Positions 34,457 through 43,371 of a stretch of 64,000 nt of DNA are shown here, one piece after another. The DNA is taken from the NCBI GenBank assembly GCA_003168355.1, contig PMSQ01000133.1:49550-113549 (forward strand). The letters run 5' to 3'. Under the pieces are notes generated by a model. It was given only the letters and a program-made list of their open reading frames with translations. It was not told the origin of the DNA and made no database searches. This DNA comes from Acidobacteriaceae bacterium (GTDB lineage: Bacteria; Acidobacteriota; Terriglobia; Terriglobales; Acidobacteriaceae). A program made the position numbers and the translations under genes. The first letter of the stretch is position 1, and every line of letters starts with the position of its first letter.

Positions 34457-36402
34457 CTTCCCGTCTTCTCCGGAACGGGACCGGCGATGGGCTGCAATTC
34501 TTTGCTGGCGGCTTCTATCTTGGCCAGGATGAGAAGCTCAATTTCGTTCGACATGCCGGCCAGCGTGGGGTGGTCGAACAGGCTGAGGAGAGACAAATCG
34601 ACACCGAACGCCTCGCGAATGCGAGTGACGAGCTGTGTGCCCAATAGCGAATGGCCGCCCAGAAGAAAGAAGTTATCGTTCGCGCCAACGCGTTCTACGT
34701 GCAGAAGCGGAGCGGTCAGAGCGGCCAGGCGCTCTTCGACCATACTCCGAGGCGCGACGTAACATTCATCGCGCAAAGCGTTCGTGCTGGTCGGCTCGGG
34801 CAGGGATGCTCGATCGACCTTCCCGTTCGCGGTGATGGGAATTGAAGCCAGCTCGATGAACGCTGCGGGGATCATGTAGTCAGGAAGAATCTCGGAGAGG
34901 TGGTCGCGCAGCAGCGTCACCGTCACGGCCGAATCCGGCGCCAGCACGATGTAAGCAATTAAACGCTTCTCTCCACCCTGCTCTTCGCGCGCAACGACAG
35001 TGCTGCTCTGCACTCCGGGATACGAGTTCAAAGCTGTAATGATCTCGTTGGGCTCGATCCGGAAACCACGGATCTTGACCTGCTCGTCGATACGCCCCAG
35101 GAACTCGATTTCACCATCCGGAAGTTCGCGTGCCAAATCACCGGTGCGATAGAGAAGCTCGTGATTTGAACCAAACGGGGAGCGAACGAACCGCTGGGCG
35201 GTGAGCTCAGGCTGGTTGCGGTAGCCGCGAGCCACGCCCGCACCGCCGACGTAAAGCTCTCCTGCCTCTCCTTGAGGCAGCGCACGCATCTCGTTGTCCA
35301 GGAAATACACGACTGTGTTGTCAATGGGACGGCCGATCGACGGCCAATTCGTGGTGCTTGCCGGCGCTACATTGCCTGAGGTCGCTACCACCGTGCACTC
35401 CGTAGGTCCGTAGTTATTCACCAGGGTGAAGGGCAAAGTCGAGGAAGGCCGACTGCGAAGGGTGTCGGCACCTGTAAGCAGGATTCGCAGAGGCGTATTT
35501 GGCGCCCAATCGAGAATCAGTAAACGCTCTGCCATCGGCGTGGCCACGAACCCTATCGTAATCCTTTGTTCAAGGAGCCAATGTCGGAGTGCTTTGGCAT
35601 CGTTGCGCACATCCCCTTCCGGGATGTGAACGCTACCTCCCAAGGTTAAATACGGCCACAACTCCCAGACGGCTGCATCAAATCCTAAAGCAGCTAAAAA
35701 GCTGGCACGCTCCGCCGAACTCACTCGAAATGTGCGGTTGTGCCAGCCAATAAGATTCATGAGATTGGAGTGTGTGACTTCAACCCCCTTGGGCCGCCCG
35801 CTTGAACCGGACGTATAAATAACGTAGGCCAAATCTTGGGGATGGATCTCTGCCTCCGGCGCTTCGGCGCTCTGGCTGCCGATTTGCGACGCATCGTGAT
35901 TAAGATTCACCACCGGCCAGGAACTGCTGTGGAGCTCGGGGGGCACGTTTCCGGAGGTGATCAATGCCGTCACACCGGAATCTCGCAGCATGTATGCACT
36001 TCGCTCCACCGGTGAATCCGGATCGAGCGGGAGATACGCGGCGCCGGTTTTCAGAATAGCCAGTGCGGCAACGACGAATGCAGGAGAACGTTCCATCCGA
36101 AGTCCAACCAATCGTTCTTTTCCCGCGCCAACCGATTGCAAATAGTGCGCCAACTGATTTGCCTGACGATTCAGTTCTGCATAAGTCAGTATTCTTGAAC
36201 CCGCCGCTACTGCGACCGAATGCGGTGCGCTAGTGGCTTGAAAACTCACCAGACCAGGAACATATGATGGCAAAGCAAACTCCGGCAAAGAGTTCGCCTG
36301 CCGCGGAATGGATTGGGCCATAGGCTCGTTGGGAGGCAGCATAGCTCGAGGCGCCGAACTGGCTTGCGGGTGAGGAAGCGGGGATCTTTCCACTGCATTC
36401 AT
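34453..36402 (-). CDS. NRPS A-PCP didomain, leucine signature
   Basis: The 649-residue protein has an adenylation domain (about 50-560) and a carrier domain with Ser585 in GGHSLL. The specificity residues read directly are D242, A243, W246, F285, L309, G311, N330, V338, V339 plus the A10 Lys: DAWFLGNVVK, the classical leucine code. There is no condensation domain, so leucine is loaded onto its own carrier. The start ATG overlaps the stop of the priming sugar transferase (TGATG at 36400-36404), and its stop overlaps the P450-synthetase start. This order suggests that the P450 acts on leucyl-S-PCP to give beta-hydroxyleucine, as in A-PCP/P450 pairs of aminocoumarin pathways; that step is inference. 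Confidence 0.93.
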   Translation of the reverse strand: MNAVERSPLPHPQASSAPRAMLPPNEPMAQSIPRQANSLPEFALPSYVPGLVSFQATSAPHSVAVAAGSRILTYAELNRQANQLAHYLQSVGAGKERLVGLRMERSPAFVVAALAILKTGAAYLPLDPDSPVERSAYMLRDSGVTALITSGNVPPELHSSSWPVVNLNHDASQIGSQSAEAPEAEIHPQDLAYVIYTSGSSGRPKGVEVTHSNLMNLIGWHNRTFRVSSAERASFLAALGFDAAVWELWPYLTLGGSVHIPEGDVRNDAKALRHWLLEQRITIGFVATPMAERLLILDWAPNTPLRILLTGADTLRSRPSSTLPFTLVNNYGPTECTVVATSGNVAPASTTNWPSIGRPIDNTVVYFLDNEMRALPQGEAGELYVGGAGVARGYRNQPELTAQRFVRSPFGSNHELLYRTGDLARELPDGEIEFLGRIDEQVKIRGFRIEPNEIITALNSYPGVQSSTVVAREEQGGEKRLIAYIVLAPDSAVTVTLLRDHLSEILPDYMIPAAFIELASIPITANGKVDRASLPEPTSTNALRDECYVAPRSMVEERLAALTAPLLHVERVGANDNFFLLGGHSLLGTQLVTRIREAFGVDLSLLSLFDHPTLAGMSNEIELLILAKIEAASKELQPIAGPVPEKTGR

Positions 36403-37838
36403 CAGGCGGCTCCCGAGCCCTTCAAAACCGCTGGGATTGTGCGCACGAGGATTTCGAGATCAAGCCAGAGAGACCATTTATCGATGTACTGCAGATCGAG
36501 TTCCATCCATTGCTCGAAGGGGATCGAACTGCGGCCATTGATTTGCCACAGGCATGTGATTCCAGGACGGACGCTGAAACGGCGGCGCTGCCAGTCCTTG
36601 TTAAACCCTTCATAATCACGCACCGGCAGCGGTCGCGGTCCCACCAGGCTCATGTCACCTTTGAGCACGTTCAACAGTTGCGGGAGTTCATCAATGCTAG
36701 TCTTGCGTAGAAATCCTCCCAGCCAGGTAATACGCGGATCATTCTTAATCTTGAATACGGGGCCGGAGATTTCGTTGAGATGTTCGACTTCCCCCATGCG
36801 TTTTTCCGCATCCACCACCATAGTCCGGAATTTGTAGACGTTGAAGCGACGCTTGTTAAAGCCGAGACGCTTCTGGACAAATAAAACCGGACCCTTTGAA
36901 GTCACTCGAATCAGGAGCGCCGCGAGCAGAAGAATCGGGGCAAGCCCCGCCAGCAGCGTCAGCGAAACGAAAATGTCGATTCCGCGCTTGATTATCCCTG
37001 GCCATCCGTCGAGGCCCGCCGTGTAATGCGTAATAAATGGACGTCCGTCAAGCTCTTCTGTTCGCGTTTGTGCGGACTTGAGATCAAACACGTCGAACAG
37101 GCGCATTACGATGCCCTGCTCCTGGCAAAGCGCCGCGATTTCGGAAGCATGAGTATGCAGCGAACGCACGGGAAGCGCCAGAACAAGTTCATCGATGACG
37201 CTGCTTCGCATGAAGACTGGGAGAGCAGAGAGATCGCAAGCCAGGGAATAACCCGTTTGCTTAAACTCCTCAAGGCCCAACCACTCCTGGTCGGCAAATC
37301 CAACAATCCGATAACCCAGGCTGGGTGTGGCCTCTATTTTCTTGGCAAATTCCACCGCCCTTCGGTTGGTCCCCACGATCAACATGTTCCGCAGGTTACG
37401 GCCGTGAAGACGCATCCGCTGCAGTACCGAGCGAAGCACAACCCGGCTTGCGATCGTCGCCAGACTGCTGCTCGCCCAAAAGACGCATATGAATGTCCCC
37501 GTTACCATACGAATCCGAAAAACGATCGCCACCCCCACGATCAAAAGTGTGGCAACAGAGGTGGCTTTCAAGATGTCCAGCAATTCAGCGCGGCGCCGCG
37601 TGAGACGGTGCGACGCGTAGAGCCGAAATGAGGAAAAAATGATATGCCAGGATAGCAAGCACGCGGCAAAGATAAGAAAATTACCAACCTTGACCCGCAT
37701 AGCCAGAAACTGCGCCAGGGAGCCGGTGTAGGACGTGTTCGCTACTGCTAACGTGGCCACGCCGAAAGAAAAAACCATGAGGCACACGTCAAACAGTTTA
37801 AGTGCATTTAATAGAAGTTGACGCCGAATGGTACTCAC
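36402..37838 (-). CDS. Undecaprenyl-phosphate sugar phosphotransferase (WbaP/WcaJ-type priming enzyme)
   Basis: The 478-residue protein has four or five N-terminal membrane helices, a CoA-binding-like central domain and the C-terminal bacterial sugar transferase domain. Its signature motifs are GPVLFVQKRLGFN, YKFRTMVVDAE, RKTSIDELPQLLNVL, MSLVGPRPLP and RPGITCLWQINGRS. It transfers a hexose-1-phosphate (Glc, Gal or similar) to undecaprenyl phosphate, which starts the polysaccharide repeat. The start is GTG at 37838. Its stop overlaps the first codon of the leucine A-PCP gene, so an EPS gene and a peptide gene are translationally coupled. Confidence 0.93.
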   Translation of the reverse strand: MSTIRRQLLLNALKLFDVCLMVFSFGVATLAVANTSYTGSLAQFLAMRVKVGNFLIFAACLLSWHIIFSSFRLYASHRLTRRRAELLDILKATSVATLLIVGVAIVFRIRMVTGTFICVFWASSSLATIASRVVLRSVLQRMRLHGRNLRNMLIVGTNRRAVEFAKKIEATPSLGYRIVGFADQEWLGLEEFKQTGYSLACDLSALPVFMRSSVIDELVLALPVRSLHTHASEIAALCQEQGIVMRLFDVFDLKSAQTRTEELDGRPFITHYTAGLDGWPGIIKRGIDIFVSLTLLAGLAPILLLAALLIRVTSKGPVLFVQKRLGFNKRRFNVYKFRTMVVDAEKRMGEVEHLNEISGPVFKIKNDPRITWLGGFLRKTSIDELPQLLNVLKGDMSLVGPRPLPVRDYEGFNKDWQRRRFSVRPGITCLWQINGRSSIPFEQWMELDLQYIDKWSLWLDLEILVRTIPAVLKGSGAA

Positions 37839-37896
37839 CTGGGTTCGTCTCCGTCTCTTACGAAAGAAACTGCAAACAGCAGGACCAATAAACAGC

Positions 37897-39495
37897 TCAA
37901 ACCTGTGCCGATGCGATCGTTGCGTTGAGATCGCGCTGAACCAGGCTTACCCGGTCAATCTTGCCGGTGGAAGTCTTGGGCAAGATCTCGCAGAACTCGA
38001 TCAGATCCGGAATCATGTACTTTGGAATGCGCGCCGCGCAATGCTGCTGCAACTCGGCTGTTTGTAGAGAACTTTCCGCATGCGCAGCCACGACTGCCTT
38101 GATGCGATTGCCAATGATGTCGTCAGGAACGGCGATCACGGCTACTTCCCGGACTCCAGGATGACTGAGCAGGGCATTCTCAATCTCGCCCAATTCAATC
38201 CGGTATCCGCGGCTCTTGATCATGCTGTCCCGCCGGCCCAGAAAAATATAGTTGCCGTCTTCGCCCAGTTGCACTAAATCGCCAGTACGGTACATCTTCT
38301 CTTCAAAGTTTCGTTGGAAGAGATTGGGAACGACCATCTTCTTGGTTTTATCAACGTCTCCCCAATAACCGTACGTAACGCCCGGACCTCGTACGTACAA
38401 CTCGCCGGTCTCGCCTGGATTGGCTATAATCTCGCCCTTGTCACTCACCGCAAAAACTTCAGTGTTCTCGCAACCGACACCAATCGGCAGTTTCTCTTGA
38501 CTTGCAAGCAGATCGCGCTCCACCTGGTAGTAGGTGCAGACATTGGTCTCGGTCGGTCCATAAAGGTTGTAGAAGTCGACATGCGGCAACAGACCCGCCA
38601 GCTCCCGCAGGTACTTCATCGGAAACACTTCTCCCGCGAAAAGAATGATGCGCAGTTGCTGCACCTTTTCTGCCTTCAGATTCCCGTGTAGCAGAAGCAA
38701 CGTCAGCGCGGATGGTACTGAGTACCAAACCGTGATGCCGCGACTTTCGATAAAGCTCGCGAGAGTAGACGGGAATAGCGCGATGTCCTCGGTAATCAGG
38801 TGAAGAGTAGCGCCCGCTTCCAGCGAGTTGTAAACGTCGAACACGGATAGATCGAAGTGGAGAGGTGCGTGATTGGAAAGCTGGTCTTCGGGGCGAATCT
38901 TAAACTTCGCGCTACACCATTCCACAAAGGTCAGAGCGTTCTGATGCGATAGCATCACACCTTTAGGACGTCCCGTGGAACCGGAGGTGTACAGAATATA
39001 GGCCAAGTCTGTTTCGGTAAGTGTGACCTGGGGCGCGCGGTCCGACGGAAATTCCGCGAGCATCGACCAGGGAAGTACGCCAGATCCATTCAGTTCGCCG
39101 GAAGAGCGACCGATCAGGATGCAAGAATTGAGGGCGTGCAGCGTCTCAGAATCCAAGACCTTGCGCTTTTCCGCATTGGTTACGAGGACACAAACGCCGC
39201 AGTCACGCAAGATATACGATATGCGGTCGGCAGGAGCTTGCGGATCGAGTGGCACGTACACCGCTCCGGCCTTCAACACCCCCAGCATGCACACCAACGA
39301 CTCGACACACTTGGGGAAAAACAAGCCGATTCGGTCTCCCTTCCTCACCCCGCGCTGCAAAAGAAGATGCGCTAGCTGATTGGACTTCTCTTCCAGTTCG
39401 CGATAGGTCAGGTTCCGCCCGCGGGCGGAAACGGCTGTTTTCTCCGGGTAGCGAGACGCGCTGTTGGTCAAGAGTTGCTGAAGGACATATGCCAT
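37897..39495 (-). CDS. Stand-alone adenylation enzyme, L-prolyl-carrier-protein ligase (PltF-like)
   Basis: The 532-residue protein is a lone A domain with YTSGSTGRPKGVM, FDLSVFDVY (A4), NLYGPTETN (A5) and STGKIDR (A10). Aligning by eye to GrsA gives the residues D-L-F-Y-L-A-L-V-C plus Lys. This is the signature known for proline-activating enzymes of pyrrole-2-carboxylate pathways (PltF, CouN4, RedM group), not that of ordinary proline modules. It should load L-proline onto the free carrier at 10364-10636, some 27 kb away. It lies 58 bp before the priming transferase gene and 54 bp after the CpsD-like gene, inside the EPS block. Confidence 0.9.
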   Translation of the reverse strand: MAYVLQQLLTNSASRYPEKTAVSARGRNLTYRELEEKSNQLAHLLLQRGVRKGDRIGLFFPKCVESLVCMLGVLKAGAVYVPLDPQAPADRISYILRDCGVCVLVTNAEKRKVLDSETLHALNSCILIGRSSGELNGSGVLPWSMLAEFPSDRAPQVTLTETDLAYILYTSGSTGRPKGVMLSHQNALTFVEWCSAKFKIRPEDQLSNHAPLHFDLSVFDVYNSLEAGATLHLITEDIALFPSTLASFIESRGITVWYSVPSALTLLLLHGNLKAEKVQQLRIILFAGEVFPMKYLRELAGLLPHVDFYNLYGPTETNVCTYYQVERDLLASQEKLPIGVGCENTEVFAVSDKGEIIANPGETGELYVRGPGVTYGYWGDVDKTKKMVVPNLFQRNFEEKMYRTGDLVQLGEDGNYIFLGRRDSMIKSRGYRIELGEIENALLSHPGVREVAVIAVPDDIIGNRIKAVVAAHAESSLQTAELQQHCAARIPKYMIPDLIEFCEILPKTSTGKIDRVSLVQRDLNATIASAQV

Positions 39496-39549
39496 ATTGA
39501 CGGTCCGGGAGGAGTGGATTGCCCTGCGTTGTTGTGTGAGCGAAGAAAG

Positions 39550-40299
39550 TTACAGTTTGTTGTAAATGGATTGTGGAATTGGAAACGTACGTTGGTTCAG
39601 CACTGCTCCCAGAACACGCACCTTAGCAGTCTTGAGCTCCCGCACCACTCCCCTTGCAGTTTCCCGGCGGGACGTGTTGGCCTTCAATACAAGGACGATC
39701 CCGTCGGAAGCCGCACCAAGAACAATGGCGTCTCTGGAAGCATTCATGGCAGAAGCATCGACCAGCACATAGTTGAACATCGAACGTAACTCGTTCAAGC
39801 GGGCGCGCATCCGGTTCGAGGTCAGTAGTCCTTCCGCCTGCTCCACCGCGGAACCGCAACTGACAATGGAGAGATTGGGAGACAACGGGGTCACAAAACC
39901 GCCGATGGGGCCGGTCTCCAATAATGCGTCAGAGAGTCCGTGGTGATTCGGTATGCCGGTCTGTTTATGGAGGGCCGGTGCGCGCAGATTGGCATCCACT
40001 AAACATACGGAACTCGATACGCAACTGGCCAGTGCTTCTCCCACTCGGGCGCACAACCAGGTGCAACCGTTGCCTGACTCACTCCCGGCAAAAACGACAG
40101 TACGCAGAGTTTCGTTCCCGGCGATGAAGAAGATGCGCTGCACCAGCGCGGTAACTTCATCAACTTCGGCAGTGTCGGAAGTAAGTGGAAGGGGAGGCAG
40201 CGGTGCTGGATCGGCGAATGCTTCTGAACTGTGCTCCGAGGTACTGAAGATCTCTTGCTCCTTGCCGATCTGCTGCAACAACTCAAAATTCCTGCTCAT
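39550..40299 (-). CDS. CpsD/CapB-like ATPase with degenerate Walker A
   Basis: The 249-residue protein has the fold of bacterial tyrosine kinases that partner chain-length regulators, with a Walker A' CLVDANLRAPALHK and a Walker B-like FNYVLVDAS. The P-loop reads GSESGNGCTW: the Lys of GxxGxGK(S/T) is Cys. The C-terminal Tyr cluster used for autophosphorylation is absent; only one Tyr remains near the end. Catalytic kinase activity is therefore doubtful. It is probably a structural or regulatory partner of the Wzz-like protein encoded 31 bp upstream. Confidence 0.8.
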   Translation of the reverse strand: MSRNFELLQQIGKEQEIFSTSEHSSEAFADPAPLPPLPLTSDTAEVDEVTALVQRIFFIAGNETLRTVVFAGSESGNGCTWLCARVGEALASCVSSSVCLVDANLRAPALHKQTGIPNHHGLSDALLETGPIGGFVTPLSPNLSIVSCGSAVEQAEGLLTSNRMRARLNELRSMFNYVLVDASAMNASRDAIVLGAASDGIVLVLKANTSRRETARGVVRELKTAKVRVLGAVLNQRTFPIPQSIYNKL

Positions 40300-40329
40300 C
40301 CCTTGTCTCCCCCTCTTCTGGTCCCTTAT

Positions 40330-41922
40330 TTACAGTCTCTGCTTGCCGGTAGCAACTTCGGTGATCACTACGGGGCTATCGCTCGGGCCGCTGTGGCTGC
40401 CATTGCCGTTGTGTTTGCTGCCGTTTCCGTTCCCATGGCTATTCATGGATCGGTGATACGGCACAGCCGCGAGCAGGGGAATATTCAGTTCGTCCACAAC
40501 TTCTGAGGGGGTACGTAACGAGGGATCCAGATAGTCGGCAGCCAGGGCTGCGGAGGTACTGGCAATGATCGCAATAATCAGCCCAAAGCCAATCACCGAC
40601 CAGGGCGAACTAACAGGAACGGCCGGAACAAAGGGTTGCTCGACCACCGCCACATTGAGAATTCGGCTTTCATCCAGGGCGTCCGCCATGCGAGCTTCTT
40701 CCCGCTTTTTTTGATAAAGGAGAAAATTGTCTTCTCCGGCCTTTTGCGCGCGCAGCAAATCTTGATGAACAAGCCCTTTCTGCTCGAGCTGTTCCGCATC
40801 TGCGCGATACATCGCGACGATGGTTTGAGTCGCCGCGGCCCGCGCCTGCTCCGCGCTGAAGTCAGCTCTTGCCTTTAACAACTCGGTGCTGACGTACTGA
40901 TACGAGGGGTTCTCGTCAGTCGTCTGTTCACGCACCGGCTTGGTCGCCTCCGACGCGATTGCAGCGCGTGTGTCCGCGATCTGTGTTTCAACTTCCTGAA
41001 CCAACGGATACGTGGGCTGATACTTGGTCAAGAGCTCTGTACGCTTGAGTTCCAGAGTCATCAAAGTAGCCTTGAGCGACTGCTGCAGTTGGGCGTCATC
41101 GCTCTCGCGCAACTGAGTCGTGATCCGCACCGGCAATTTATCCGCCTGCTTCTCCAGGGTGTGTATCTTTTGCTCCGTGGCAGCCATTTCGGTTCTGGTC
41201 TGCTCTAGAGTCGCAGTGAATTCGGCAAGCCTCGCCAGGGTATTATCCCGCTCTACTTGGGGCGCCACTCCGCCACGTTGGGTAGCAAATTGTTTCAGTT
41301 GCTGTTCGGCCTCCTTGAGTTCCGCCTTGTAACGCTCAGCTTCCTGGTCAAAGAACTTGTATTGCCCGTGGGTGCGATGGACCTCCGCATTCTGCCGGAT
41401 ATAAATGTCGTTCAGATTCTTCAGAACGTCGGCGGCCTTTTGTGGGTCATCCGAGGAATAGGTGACGCTAATCAGATCGGTTTTGACCAACGCCTCCACC
41501 GTCAAACTGGCGCGCAGTTGTGCTGTGGCCTTTGCGATGTCCGCCTCCGGGTCGGCCTTCCTGAACCACCGCCACGTATTGTGGCTCTGCAATCCGCATT
41601 TGACCACCACTTGACGGAGCACGTCGTCGCTCTCCAGCAGTTCGACCTCGGAATTCAGCTCTTCCTCGCTTACCTCACTCTGCATCACCACGGACGCTTC
41701 CTGTCCGGGAGTGATGACAGGATCGACGCGCTCGCGCTTCAAGAGCAGCTTGGTGTGCGCTTTGTAGGAAGCGGGCAGGAAAACAGCAACCAGCACTGCG
41801 CCCAGAACAATCGCGGAGAAACACATGATAATCATCCGCTTGTGCCGGAAGCCGATCCCGAGGATGTCCTTCACGCTGATGGTAGAGGACGTGGTTGCGT
41901 TTGTTGTAGGTTGTTCAATCAT
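40330..41922 (-). CDS. Wzz/GumC-type polysaccharide co-polymerase
   Basis: The 530-residue protein has a membrane helix near residues 32-52, a long periplasmic region with coiled-coil heptads (about 180-420) and a second helix near 455-480. A low-complexity Gly/Asn/Ser/His tail follows. The N-terminal FLPASYKAHTKLLLKRERVDPV matches the Wzz domain. It sets chain length and links the inner-membrane polymerase to the export channel encoded next to it. The tail after the second helix has no Walker motif; the ATPase part is the separate gene downstream. GAGG precedes the ATG. Confidence 0.92.
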   Translation of the reverse strand: MIEQPTTNATTSSTISVKDILGIGFRHKRMIIMCFSAIVLGAVLVAVFLPASYKAHTKLLLKRERVDPVITPGQEASVVMQSEVSEEELNSEVELLESDDVLRQVVVKCGLQSHNTWRWFRKADPEADIAKATAQLRASLTVEALVKTDLISVTYSSDDPQKAADVLKNLNDIYIRQNAEVHRTHGQYKFFDQEAERYKAELKEAEQQLKQFATQRGGVAPQVERDNTLARLAEFTATLEQTRTEMAATEQKIHTLEKQADKLPVRITTQLRESDDAQLQQSLKATLMTLELKRTELLTKYQPTYPLVQEVETQIADTRAAIASEATKPVREQTTDENPSYQYVSTELLKARADFSAEQARAAATQTIVAMYRADAEQLEQKGLVHQDLLRAQKAGEDNFLLYQKKREEARMADALDESRILNVAVVEQPFVPAVPVSSPWSVIGFGLIIAIIASTSAALAADYLDPSLRTPSEVVDELNIPLLAAVPYHRSMNSHGNGNGSKHNGNGSHSGPSDSPVVITEVATGKQRL

Positions 41923-41949
41923 AGTGCCTCCGCGAAGACTGCGATTCCT

Positions 41950-42684
41950 TTAGGGTATGGGAAAATACGATCCGAAGCTGGACACTGGAATAAGCCGGTC
42001 AATTTTCGAGAAGGTATTCTTCGGCACGAAAAGCATATCTCCAGGATGAAGAAACGGATCCTCCGAGAGGTTGCCGGACTTTTCCATCTTCTTTACATTT
42101 AACAGCTTAGCTTCCAGCCACTGGTCGCTGACGCGACGAAACAGCAAGACTTGTGAATGCTTGGCCTTGTCCGTAAAGCCGCCGGCAATGGCAATCGCTT
42201 CGGTCAACGTTACTTGCCCGCGTAAATCGTACTTACCGGGCTTCCCAATCTGGCCGTCCGCGATAAAGTAAGGTTTCTCAAAGTCTTTGAGCACCACCGA
42301 GATGATGGGGTCATGGAGTATTTTATCGTACGCCGTCCGCAGGGTGCCGGTGAGCTCGGGAACAGTTTGCCCCTCCACCTTGAGATCTCCGATACCTTTT
42401 AGTGTTATGAATCCATCCGGCTGAACAGTAACCGCGGTCTGATTGAATTCCGGGCTTAAATCGAAGGTCACGTCGAAGGAATCTCCGGCCGAGATCCGGT
42501 AGCGTTGATCCCGCGATTGGAGATGTGGAATCGTCGGCGCGCCCGCCGCATTCGCCGTATTCAGCGCCGAGTTGGAAGTGCCCGGATCTGCCACCTGGCC
42601 TGCCTGCGACACACTTTGGGATGCGGTGAACACAAGCACCGACATCAAGGTAACGATCAATTTCAACTTCTTCATCACTACCAT
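41950..42684 (-). CDS. Polysaccharide export protein (Wza-type, SLBB domain)
   Basis: The protein has a signal peptide (KKLKLIVTLMSVLVFTASQSVSQA). The polysaccharide-export domain follows (YRISAGDSFDVTFDLSPEFNQ, VTVQPDGFITLKGIGDLKVEG). An SLBB domain comes next (FIADGQIGKPGKYDLRGQVTLTEAIAIAGG). I start at the ATG at 42684, where GGGAG is eight bases upstream; ATG 42675 is possible. There is no lipobox Cys. It would form the outer-membrane channel of the Wzy-type system together with the Wzz-like protein encoded 27 bp downstream. Confidence 0.9.
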   Translation of the reverse strand: MVVMKKLKLIVTLMSVLVFTASQSVSQAGQVADPGTSNSALNTANAAGAPTIPHLQSRDQRYRISAGDSFDVTFDLSPEFNQTAVTVQPDGFITLKGIGDLKVEGQTVPELTGTLRTAYDKILHDPIISVVLKDFEKPYFIADGQIGKPGKYDLRGQVTLTEAIAIAGGFTDKAKHSQVLLFRRVSDQWLEAKLLNVKKMEKSGNLSEDPFLHPGDMLFVPKNTFSKIDRLIPVSSFGSYFPIP

Positions 42685-43371
42685 AGCTATCACTCCCGAT
42701 CTCACTCGATGTCTGAGGGAATCGATCACTCTGTGCTACATACCCGAAACCACATCTAAGACTTCTCCAGCAACGTCCGTAAGGTGTACCGGAACCTGCT
42801 ACATTTAACCAACTCAAGAATCAGAGAATCCAGAACACTCGCGCGCCCACGGTAGCCTCTTTTCGAGATTGCCACACTTGCAGGAGCCTTGAACGTCAGA
42901 ATGCCATCTGCTGCAGGGTCATTGGCGCGGGGGAGTTGTTCAGCGGCGGAGACACGACCCAGAACACAAAATCGAGCTAAATAATATTAAGTAGCGCCGC
43001 AGATTCCTGCAAGTAGCCCATATTCTTAGAGACTAAAGACCCTACCAAGCATTCGCCTTCGGCAATGCCAGCTGCAACCGTCGCTCACCTGGCAACTCTC
43101 AACTTCGAAATGCGTCCCGGCCGTTTTTCTGGGCGGTTGCGTGCCTTCCGCGCGTATAATCGCATTCCCGGACGCTCTTCCTGCCGCTGACAGGAAATAT
43201 CCTGCAAATCATGATTCTAACTTCGGACGTTTGCAGGTCATTGCCGCACACGCGCGTGCGGAAGATTATTTCGACCGCATGGAACGGGATTACGCGCGGG
43301 GTGCCAAGAACCTTCGCGAATCCTGTAACATGTTGCGAACTGACTCGGTCGGATTAGATCAGAGGTAAACC
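42685..43371. other. Divergent promoter region between the export genes and proC, 687 bp
   Basis: The region separates divergently read genes, so it must hold promoters for both, or at least for proC and, if the upstream block is read separately, the export operon. I could not assign -10/-35 boxes with confidence. A possible plus-strand frame at 43141-43368 ends three bases before proC but begins at a weak GTG and resembles nothing; I do not call it. AGAGG stands before the proC ATG. Confidence 0.5.

Noticed and set aside
43141..43368. Plus-strand frame of 75 codons ending three bases before proC
   Set aside because: It begins at a weak GTG, has no ribosome-binding site and no recognisable motif, and lies in a divergent promoter region. 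It is most likely leader DNA.
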